Assembly: GCF_900454025.1 (NCBI RefSeq)
Contig: NZ_UGQM01000001.1
Location: 992,001 to 1,056,000, forward strand
Origin: Mycolicibacterium gilvum
GTDB taxonomy: Bacteria > Actinomycetota > Actinomycetes > Mycobacteriales > Mycobacteriaceae
Direction of reading: 5' to 3'
DNA: 64,000 nucleotides
Made by a program: the position numbers and the translations under genes. Positions 30,001 through 36,577 of the stretch are shown piece after piece (position 1 is the first letter of the stretch; each line of letters begins with the position of its first letter). The notes beneath the pieces are model-generated. The model had not been told where the DNA came from and made no database searches. It was given only the letters and a program-made list of their open reading frames with translations.

Positions 30001-33000
30001 CGCCGCCGATCAGGACATCGCGCCGCTGGCGGTGCCGCGCAGCCTGATCACCAACGCCGACCCAGCCCTTTTCGACGCCGTGGCGCAGGTTATGCGTACC
30101 TTGCCGGAGAAGTTCGACGACGCCCGCCCGAGCCCGGACCACCCGTGGGCCTTCATCGCCATGATCCCGCCCAGCGGTTTGGATCCCGCACGGATCCACT
30201 CCGCCGCAGTCGCATTCGACACCGCCCTCGCCGAGCTGCACGGTTTGGGCATCACCACCGAAGCCCTCAGTAGATGCCGCAGCCCAGAAACCGTCGACGG
30301 ATGGGCGCGGCTGACCGGGGAACCGCGCTACCCGTTGTCGGTGGTCGACGCCGTGCACACCGCCGATTGGCAGGCTTACGTCGCGGGGATCGAACATGCG
30401 CTGGCGGGCCTGCAGCAGAAGCCGGAGTGGCTGGCGAGCGTGACGCCGGCGGCCATGGACCTCGATATCCCGGCCATTCACGCGGCGGCCGTCGCGGCCG
30501 ATGAGTCGGGGATGTTCGGCCGCAAGAAGCGCCGCCGCGCGGTGCTGGCTCAGCTCACCGACGTGCTCGCCGTGGACCCTGCCGAGGTCAAACTTAAAAC
30601 GCTGTCCGCGTTGACCGCGGACTTGCAGGCCAGCCACGCCGTGGTCGCCGATCTGCGGCATCGGGTCGCCGCGCTGCCCGCAGTGCTGTTCGACCGGCCG
30701 TGGAACCCGTTCGTGGACGCCGACGCGGCGCACTTGGCGCAGGGGTTGGCGGCGCTGCGCCGCCTCGGCCACACACTGTCCGCCACCCCGGCTGACCCGC
30801 ACATCGCCGATCTGCGAAAGTTCTACAGCGACACCGCGACCGGAACGTGCACGTCCGCCCTGCAGGCGCTGTCGAAGAGTTGGCGTCAACTCACCGATAT
30901 CACCGGCAGCGCTGCGCTCCAAGGCGTCTGGGCCGGTGACGCATCGTTCATCGGGCGGTGGTGGGCGACCCGCGGCCCCCGCCGGTTGGAGTCGGCAGTG
31001 ACCATCGAGCGGTGGGTCACCCTGCTGCAGCACGTCGAGCCCCTGCTGCGTGCGGATATGCATGAGGCGCGCAGCAATATCCTCGCCGGCCGGATCGTGG
31101 CCGAGGACGCCAGCCTGTCGTTCGACCGCGGTGTCGCGGTCGCCTCCGTGGCCGAACGGCTGGACGCAAGCGGATTGAGTGACTTCGACGTCACTGCGCA
31201 CGGCAAGACCATCGATCGGTTCACCACCAGCGCATCGGCGATCCGCTACGAACTGTGCCGGTCGATCCCGGCCCGGCTGCTCGAGGGGCGGACCTTCGAC
31301 GCGTTCACTGAAAGCGGCCAGATCGGTCTGTTGAAACGACAGTTGGACAGAAAACGCGGCGGCATGAGCGTGCGTGCGTTGATGGAGAATTTCGGAGAGC
31401 TGATCACGCAAATCCTTCCGTGCACGCTGATGAGCCCGGATTCGGTGGCGCGGTTCTTCCCTGCGCACGCCGACATCTTCGACATCGTCGTGTTCGACGA
31501 GGCGTCCCAGATCCGGGTCGCCGATGCCATCGGCGCAATGGGGAGGGCCAAATCCGTTGTGGTGGTAGGCGACAGCAAGCAGATGCCGCCGACTAGCTTC
31601 GCCGAGACCAGCGCGGCCGTGGATGACGGTGAGGAGGACGCCAACCCCGAAGTGGTGGCCGACGAAGAATCGATCCTCAGCGAGTGCGTGCAGTCGTTGG
31701 TGCCCCAGCAATGGTTGTCATGGCACTACCGCAGCCAGGACGAGGCGTTGATCGCGTTCAGCAACATCCACTACTACAACGGCCGGCTGGCGTCCTTCCC
31801 GGCGCCGCTGACACCCGCGTCCGGGCATGGAATCTCGCTGATCCGGGTTGACGGGCAGTTCGAACGGTCCGGGCGTGGTAAGACATTGCGCACCAACCGG
31901 GTCGAGGCCGAGCGCATTGTCACCGATATCCGCAGCCGTTTCGATGCGTCACCCGAGGTTGCGCCGTCCATCGGGGTGATCACCTTCAATGCGCAACAGC
32001 GTGACTACATAGAGAACCTATTGCGCGATGCCGGTGATGACCGGCTGCTGCAGGCCCTCGACGAGTCGGATGGTCTATTTGTCAAGAACCTAGAGAACGT
32101 GCAGGGCGATGAGCGTGACACCATCCTGTTCTCGGTGGCGTTCAGCAAGAACGACAAGGGCGTGGTGCCATTGAACTTCGGTCCGCTGTCCAGGCCGGGT
32201 GGGGAGCGGCGCCTCAACGTCGCGATCACCCGCGCCCGTCGTGAAGTGGTGCTGTACGCCAGCTTCGAACCCGCGGATCTGCGCGCCGAGGAGACCACGC
32301 AGGTCGGCACTAAGCATCTGCGCGCCTATCTTGACCTGGCGCACCGCGGTGTGGACACCATCACCCAGGGTGGTCGACGCAATGCGGTGATCGACCGGCA
32401 TCGTGACGACATAGCTCACGCTTTGCGGAGTGAAGGATTGGTCGTAAGGTCAGACGTCGGGCTTTCCGACTTCCGCGTGGACCTGGTGATCGCCGATCCC
32501 GATGAAGCCGAGCGGCCATTAGTGGCAGTCTTACTGGACGGTCCCGAGTGGTTCGCACGCCGGACCGTCGCCGACCGGGACGGCCTACCGGTCGAGGTGC
32601 TCTCGAAGCTGCTGCATTGGCCCGGGGTGGAACGGGTGTGGCTGCCGGAATGGTTGGGGGATCGCGACGCGACGGTGACCCGGCTGCGCGATGCGGTGGC
32701 CGCGGCCAAACAGCGCACGCTGAAACCACCGGCCGAGCAGGTCGTGACGCCGCCACCAACGGTGATGACACCCATGGAACAGGAGCCTTTTGCATTCCGG
32801 TCGGTGCAGCTGAAGCCGAAGCCGGCTGCGCCGCGGCGGCATGCCGATCTCACCGACTTCGCCCCGTGGAATCCGGTGGTGATCGGCAGCATCAGCGTGC
32901 TCGATGAGATCCACACCAGGAACAACCGGGCGCATGTGGTGAAGATCGTCGAGTCGATCATCGACGCCGAGGGGCCGGTGCATCGGGATCGGCTGGCCAA

Positions 33001-33406
33001 GCTGGTGGCCGGGGCATTCAGCCTCGGCAAGGTCAGTGAGGCGCGGCGGACGGCGATACAGCACGTGGTTCCAACTGAATACGTCCGTGGCGACGACCGC
33101 GACTTCTACTGGCCCATGGGTGTGGAACCTGCTTCTTGGCGGACCGTGCGTACCGCGAAGCGCGGGGAGAGCCGCCCGCTGGGCGAGATCAGCCTGGTCG
33201 AGATCGGCAATGCGATGCGCGTGGTGGCCGAACAGGCCGGCGGCAGTGCGGTCGACGACCTCAAACGTGATGCCTTGGCCCTGTTTGGTGGCATCCGCAT
33301 CACCAAGGACATCGGTGCGCGTCTTGATGAGGCATTGGAACGGGCCTTGGCCGCCGGCACTCTCAAGCGTCTGCCCTCGGGGATCATTGTGGTCGGATTC
33401 GTATGA
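27068..33406 (+). CDS. HEPN/Swt1-transglutaminase-DUF4011-SF1 helicase-REase-DUF3320 protein, 2112 aa
   Basis: This is a giant multidomain protein. Residues 1-130 form a Swt1-like HEPN domain with the RNase motif RNKWAH (R99 to H104). A transglutaminase-like region follows near 390 (GTCLDTTLTLAAVL, then LLRGHAFLGYW). DUF4011 lies at about 550-665 (LLDLSLRNKLINY). The SF1 helicase has Walker A GPPGTGKSQT near 856, VVFDEASQ near 1475, LSWHYRS, and RLNVAITRARREV near 1713. A Vsr/MTES_1575-like endonuclease fold follows near 1795-1890 (SDFRVDLVI, then VLLDGPEW). DUF3320 ends the protein (about 1930-2112). Related DUF4011 helicase-nucleases recur in defence islands. The likely role is single-protein antiviral defence with helicase-driven DNA cleavage and a possible RNase arm; that role is inferred. 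The start is GTG 27068 with a weak ribosome site. Confidence 0.88.
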   Translation: MNNVDRHQLIGQTLTALAGGLSPFVTQVLNRVIPPGTDWADLLRAKDTANGRGGGEYQSRDVALMLRAMTERLGDLGYPFNRAMPRQAEIYAKELREVRNKWAHTGEFTDAETYRAIDSAELLLRAVGAADVAERVHNLKTAVAPMAAPPALQPATPAPPQSGPATVPARKPVPPADAPRIDISAIADLSYAMAHCRIPVIDHITVDNTGGDRQGAVLEIDVVSAEGSHGGPAEIHLDLLAHQPTTLQTVDLKLDPASMWRVDEARPGDIRVVLRDSAGAVLAEAAKEVTILAANQWKATPPQLALEILAAYIQPNAAAIAPLLVEVSDRLGAATGNSSIDGYQSENPERVDAIARAVFDAVKARDIRYAEPPASWGDIGQKVRTPAEVFDGRLGTCLDTTLTLAAVLEQCGINSTIWLLRGHAFLGYWRIDGALATVSTTEPAEVVNQVDLKSIGLIETTLVTQSVPDATFDDARRAPRIQHLAEDLTNILGITDVRQARRSLIFPLPSRSTDADGNVVISEYKPGDGPMFQPYEATESKPAAAAEAVPARVRQWKNALLDLSLRNKLINYTDRAGYRLEVPGPALGRFEDAVNAGARVNLLGSDEVQNVDVARGMRFGRDLPEPERELLLADKHSAYIDITAASYKNKLRYLANKAKTIREETGANNLYLAFGMLSWHLNDRPLRSPLVLVPVSLTTTNRGERYLVTIDDTGASTPNYCLIEKLRIAFGLEIPGLAQPDEDASGIDLVATFDAVRRAVAEAKLPFLVEDSVHLSILQFAKFPLWKDLDESWKALSGNSLVRHLLETPQNPYVDPAAEVPHTDLNDLSTAVPVPADASQLRAVADAVGGRTFVLEGPPGTGKSQTITNLLAHAMASGRRVLFVAEKRAALDVVKKRLESVGLGELSLDIHDKSARPAAVRAQIKHALELRMSHDADLLRTKLQVVESSRHSLARYADRLHEANAVGQSLYTARSFELAADQDIAPLAVPRSLITNADPALFDAVAQVMRTLPEKFDDARPSPDHPWAFIAMIPPSGLDPARIHSAAVAFDTALAELHGLGITTEALSRCRSPETVDGWARLTGEPRYPLSVVDAVHTADWQAYVAGIEHALAGLQQKPEWLASVTPAAMDLDIPAIHAAAVAADESGMFGRKKRRRAVLAQLTDVLAVDPAEVKLKTLSALTADLQASHAVVADLRHRVAALPAVLFDRPWNPFVDADAAHLAQGLAALRRLGHTLSATPADPHIADLRKFYSDTATGTCTSALQALSKSWRQLTDITGSAALQGVWAGDASFIGRWWATRGPRRLESAVTIERWVTLLQHVEPLLRADMHEARSNILAGRIVAEDASLSFDRGVAVASVAERLDASGLSDFDVTAHGKTIDRFTTSASAIRYELCRSIPARLLEGRTFDAFTESGQIGLLKRQLDRKRGGMSVRALMENFGELITQILPCTLMSPDSVARFFPAHADIFDIVVFDEASQIRVADAIGAMGRAKSVVVVGDSKQMPPTSFAETSAAVDDGEEDANPEVVADEESILSECVQSLVPQQWLSWHYRSQDEALIAFSNIHYYNGRLASFPAPLTPASGHGISLIRVDGQFERSGRGKTLRTNRVEAERIVTDIRSRFDASPEVAPSIGVITFNAQQRDYIENLLRDAGDDRLLQALDESDGLFVKNLENVQGDERDTILFSVAFSKNDKGVVPLNFGPLSRPGGERRLNVAITRARREVVLYASFEPADLRAEETTQVGTKHLRAYLDLAHRGVDTITQGGRRNAVIDRHRDDIAHALRSEGLVVRSDVGLSDFRVDLVIADPDEAERPLVAVLLDGPEWFARRTVADRDGLPVEVLSKLLHWPGVERVWLPEWLGDRDATVTRLRDAVAAAKQRTLKPPAEQVVTPPPTVMTPMEQEPFAFRSVQLKPKPAAPRRHADLTDFAPWNPVVIGSISVLDEIHTRNNRAHVVKIVESIIDAEGPVHRDRLAKLVAGAFSLGKVSEARRTAIQHVVPTEYVRGDDRDFYWPMGVEPASWRTVRTAKRGESRPLGEISLVEIGNAMRVVAEQAGGSAVDDLKRDALALFGGIRITKDIGARLDEALERALAAGTLKRLPSGIIVVGFV

Positions 33407-33762
33407 GCGCAGCCGAATTTGATGACGCTCTGTTCGAACAGGTCTCGGAAGTGGTGAGCCCAGGCACTGCCATCTTGACGCTATCTACTAAGAACCTGAA
33501 CAGGATCACCGCTGTGGAGCGCAAGGGAGTGTGGGTCGAGACTGAGCGCTCGATGAGTATCGGTTCAGGGCCACAGTTGGTGCCGGCGTGGATGATAGCC
33601 ACGGCATGGGCCAGGTTGTGTGACAAGGGGGAGCTAAGTCAACAGGAGTTACTTAACGAGTTAAACGTCAAGCGTTCAGCATTCGTGTGTGCACTGGTAG
33701 CGAAGTTTCCGGATGTGCACATTCGGTCGACTCGGCCAACCGTTCTCGAGTTGCAGGACTGA
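33403..33762 (+). CDS. Small protein coupled to the HEPN-helicase, unknown function
   Basis: The 119-residue protein starts at ATG 33403, sharing ATGA with the stop of the preceding gene, so the two are translationally coupled. It has an N-terminal beta-rich half (PGTAILTLSTKNLNRITAVERKGVWVET) and a C-terminal helical half (LSQQELLNELNVKRSAFVCALVAKF) that resembles a winged-helix or HTH. No family is recognised. A regulatory or targeting subunit of the large protein is the simplest guess. Confidence 0.78.
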   Translation: MSAAEFDDALFEQVSEVVSPGTAILTLSTKNLNRITAVERKGVWVETERSMSIGSGPQLVPAWMIATAWARLCDKGELSQQELLNELNVKRSAFVCALVAKFPDVHIRSTRPTVLELQD

Positions 33763-33968
33763 TCCAAGGACAGCCTGCACTGACTGAGCAAAGGCGCTTG
33801 TCGGTCTCTGCCGCTAAAGCGGTAAGCGTTACTAGAGGGCTTGATGGAGCGGATGCCGACCGGGGATCAGTACGCAGAACTGAACCGTTCCGAAAGCCTC
33901 ACTCCAGTTCCGGCGAGGTCGGTTCCGACTGGTGAACCGCGCGGTGGGGTAGAGAACTTTCGATCCCG

Positions 33969-34388
33969 CTAGTTGCAGTTACCACATACTCCTGTCAGAG
34001 ACATTTCCATGCCGCAGGCACAGAAGGTCGCCTTGCGTCGGACGTCCCGGGAACGTTCGCCAGTCACGCGAGCCTTGTTGACTGGATGCAAGACGTACCA
34101 CGTTCCCTTCCGAGAACTGGGTCCCCAGCCCACCGCATTGGGTGCGATTCGGATGGCCTCGTCTTCGGAGTTGAATCCGTTCGTAGCCCCGTACTCGATG
34201 TGTAGATCGCGGCCACCGTCGCGTCTTGTGGCCACGATGTATGACTTGCCCACGTTATGAACGACGCGATACCGAACGGTGTCGACGGCATTCATGATTT
34301 CGCGGATGAACGCGTGATTCTCTGCCGGTATTCGTGCCTCCGACAGCGCCGCGATGAGCGAGTCTGACGTCTGCGCCGATATGTCCAT
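33969..34388 (-). CDS. Hypothetical protein with C-terminal zinc-binding tail
   Basis: ATG 34388 behind AAGGGGACC gives 139 residues; longer in-frame starts upstream lack a ribosome site. The middle (RYRVVHNVGKSYIVATRRDGGRDLHIEYGATNGF) suggests a compact alpha/beta domain. The end has CACGMEMSLTGVCGNC, with paired cysteines that probably bind zinc. The family is unknown. It converges on the 119-residue gene and is separated from the vWA gene by 253 bases of no visible content. Confidence 0.7.
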   Translation of the reverse strand: MDISAQTSDSLIAALSEARIPAENHAFIREIMNAVDTVRYRVVHNVGKSYIVATRRDGGRDLHIEYGATNGFNSEDEAIRIAPNAVGWGPSSRKGTWYVLHPVNKARVTGERSRDVRRKATFCACGMEMSLTGVCGNCN

Positions 34389-34641
34389 GGTCCCCTTGGT
34401 TCTCAGTAAGTGGCGCTGTCCGCCCTTACGCGATCCCAGCTGTCGCGAACCTTTCCGCTGACTCCGGCATCGTGATCGCAGGACTGCTGACGTCGGGGCC
34501 GATGCCATCGTCGCACGAAATCCTGCGTCAATACCTCGTTGCCTTCGCCATCCTTGGGGTATTGGGATGTTTCCCCATAGCGAGCGGCGTGACACCTTTG
34601 CTTAGGGCTCTGTCACGTGGAATCGCCTGGTGCGCAGGGGC

Positions 34642-35286
34642 TCAGTCGTCGGTTAGGGCGGACCGCTGATCCTCGGTGAACGCCGGCATAGCCGCGGCTC
34701 CATCAGTTATCTTCGCGGTCCGATACCCGCGCACATTGCCCGACATAGCCGCCATCGCCTCCCGGGACTTCCCCCTGCTGTACGTGACGGCCTGCTCGGC
34801 CTTGACCCCCAGGTCTTTACCGACCTCGACGGCATCCTGATCGGCACCCATATAGAGGAACTCCCAACCGAATTCGTTGGTCTGCTGTTCGACGAGAGAC
34901 TTGATGGCCGGTCGACTCCATTCGTGGCTGGCGTTCTCCAGGCCGTCGGTCATGATCGCGATGATGACCGACCCCGGCCTGTCGTCCTCGGCGAGTGCGG
35001 CAATCTCGGCAGCGGTGTCGGTGATGAGCTTGCCCATCGAATCCAGCAGCGCGGTGCTGTTGCGCGGATTCAGCACCAGCGGTGGCACCTCGCTGACGGG
35101 CACCGCACGGTAAACCACCTCGTAGTGGTCGTCGAACTGCGCAAGCGTGACCCGACAGTCACCGTCGCCGGCACGCTGTTCGGCGAGAAACGCGTCGAAA
35201 CCACCGACCACGTCGGACTTGATGGACTGCATCGACCCGGACCGGTCGAGCAGGAAGGCGATGAGGGTGAGGTTCTGGTTCGACAT
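34642..35286 (-). CDS. von Willebrand factor A domain protein
   Basis: The protein is 214 residues, essentially one vWA domain. The MIDAS metal site is complete: LLDRSGSM (D14, S16, S18), a Thr in NSTALLDSM near 95, and an Asp in IMTDGLEN near 113. There is no signal peptide or membrane segment, so it acts in the cytoplasm, probably in protein-protein contact through a divalent metal. ATG 35286 follows AAGGAA. It lies 23 bases downstream of the HTH-like gene and is most likely its operon partner. Confidence 0.88.
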   Translation of the reverse strand: MSNQNLTLIAFLLDRSGSMQSIKSDVVGGFDAFLAEQRAGDGDCRVTLAQFDDHYEVVYRAVPVSEVPPLVLNPRNSTALLDSMGKLITDTAAEIAALAEDDRPGSVIIAIMTDGLENASHEWSRPAIKSLVEQQTNEFGWEFLYMGADQDAVEVGKDLGVKAEQAVTYSRGKSREAMAAMSGNVRGYRTAKITDGAAAMPAFTEDQRSALTDD

Positions 35287-35309
35287 GGTCGGTTCCTTCC
35301 GGTTGTTGA

Positions 35310-35690
35310 CTAGCGAGGGTTGGCTTTTCGGCGTGGCTTGAACCGCATCGGCTCTGCTGGCACAGCGGGTGGCAGAGGGTTGCGGGCGTGCTTGTCGTTG
35401 CGAGCGCGTTTGACGTCTTCGGCGGTGATCCGAGCGCCGTTGCTGGCGTACGGGTTGAGTCGGGGCGTGCTGGCGAGGCGTGGGCCGACCGCGTTCTCGG
35501 TGAGGCCGGCGCTCTTTCCGGCCGCCGCGATCGACATCTCGTCGTCGACGACCGCGCGGGCCAGTTGTTCATCGAGTAGGAGACTGACCTCCGTCAACAC
35601 TGACCGAAGGTGTCGGAGGGCTTGGTCTGCGGATGGAGCACTCTCTGCATGGGCGAGATCTGCGCGGATGCGGTCGTACCGGTTGGGCAT
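35310..35690 (-). CDS. Small HTH-like putative regulator
   Basis: ATG 35690 gives 126 residues. An N-terminal helical part (MPNRYDRIRADLAHAE, then LRHLRSVLTEVSLLLDEQL) is followed by MSIAAAGKSAGLTENAVGPRL (about 54-74), a plausible helix-turn-helix. The C-terminus is basic (MRFKPRRKANPR). Two perfect tandem palindromes lie 12-44 bases upstream of the start, which fits an autoregulator. It sits between the EEP gene and the vWA gene on the same strand. The DNA-binding role is inferred from the HTH pattern and the operator. Confidence 0.7.
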   Translation of the reverse strand: MPNRYDRIRADLAHAESAPSADQALRHLRSVLTEVSLLLDEQLARAVVDDEMSIAAAGKSAGLTENAVGPRLASTPRLNPYASNGARITAEDVKRARNDKHARNPLPPAVPAEPMRFKPRRKANPR

Positions 35691-35701
35691 GTGCCACCAT
35701 A

Positions 35702-35734
35702 CCGCAGAATATGCGGAGGCCGCAATAACTGCGG
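35702..35734 (-). promoter_or_regulatory. Two tandem perfect palindromes, probable operator of the HTH-vWA operon
   Basis: CCGCA-GAATA-TGCGG at 35702-35716 and CCGCA-ATAAC-TGCGG at 35720-35734 share identical 5-bp arms with 5-base spacers. Their centres are 18 bp apart, so the two sites lie on nearly the same face of the helix. They lie directly before the start at 35690, where a repressor would block transcription. Confidence 0.7.
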
Positions 35735-35752
35735 ACGAAGTTGTGTCATGTG

Positions 35753-36454
35753 TCAGCCATCCACGACTGCCACGAGACCGGAGTGATCGGTCTCCTCTGA
35801 TGTCCGTGGCGCATGATCGAACTCGCAGAAGCTGATCTGCCGCGCGAAATCCGGCCCCGCGAAGACATAGTCGAGCCGGAACCCGTTGTCGCCGGGCCGA
35901 CTGAACCACGAGTACTCACGGACGTCGGGATGCAGCGACCGCCACACATCCGTGTAGCCAGAGGCGATCAGCCTCCCCGGCATCTCCGGGCCGATGAACT
36001 TCGCTCCTCGCGGAGCCTTGTCGAGATCGTTGTTGCCGGTGTTGAAATCGCCGATCAACAGATCGATGCCAGAACGATTGGCATCGTTGATCAGAGCCTC
36101 CCAATAGGGGAGTTTCGCGGTGTTCTGCGGCATGTACACCCCGCACACGTAGGCGCCGTCGATCTCGGTACACCACAGATGCCGCCGGTCCAGCGACTCG
36201 GTGAACGCCCACGATCGGTCGATGCCGCCGCGCGCCGCGATGAGCACCGTATTCTCCTTCACCCCGACCTCGGGATGTGAGGTGTCATAGCCGACCTGGG
36301 TGAGGCGGTCGATGAGTCGCTCACCGACAGCATTGGCGCGGAACTCGGTGACCACCAGGATGTCGGCGTCGTACCTGAGCAGTCGGCCGGCCAGCGCCTC
36401 CGCGGACTTCGTGCCGCCGTGCCGAATGTTGAGAGTCGCGATCCGTGTCCCCAT
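35753..36454 (-). CDS. Endonuclease/exonuclease/phosphatase (EEP) family protein
   Basis: The protein has 233 residues from ATG 36454, behind AAAGGGC. It carries the full EEP signature: TLNIRHGG near residue 10 (metal Asn), VVTEFRA near 37 (Glu), LLIGDFNTG near 135 (Asp and Asn) and ETDHSGLVAVV near 225 (Asp-His pair). Family members cut DNA or RNA, or hydrolyse phosphodiesters in lipids. There is no signal peptide, so a cytoplasmic nuclease is more likely than a sphingomyelinase. Its end is 62 bases from the HTH gene. The real substrate is unknown. Confidence 0.88.
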   Translation of the reverse strand: MGTRIATLNIRHGGTKSAEALAGRLLRYDADILVVTEFRANAVGERLIDRLTQVGYDTSHPEVGVKENTVLIAARGGIDRSWAFTESLDRRHLWCTEIDGAYVCGVYMPQNTAKLPYWEALINDANRSGIDLLIGDFNTGNNDLDKAPRGAKFIGPEMPGRLIASGYTDVWRSLHPDVREYSWFSRPGDNGFRLDYVFAGPDFARQISFCEFDHAPRTSEETDHSGLVAVVDG

Positions 36455-36577
36455 CGCAGTGCCCTTTCGCTCGGCGTGGAATCTCCCGCGAGCCAGTCAG
36501 TATGAGGGTGGGTACCGACAAGTGGCTCTACTGCGGTGAAAAGATGTCCCGCGTCAATGCCGTTCGTGCAAGAAACG

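Noticed and set aside
29786..31711. A 641-codon minus-strand open frame inside the HEPN-helicase gene
   Set aside because: It lies opposite conserved helicase motifs and its product has no recognisable domain.
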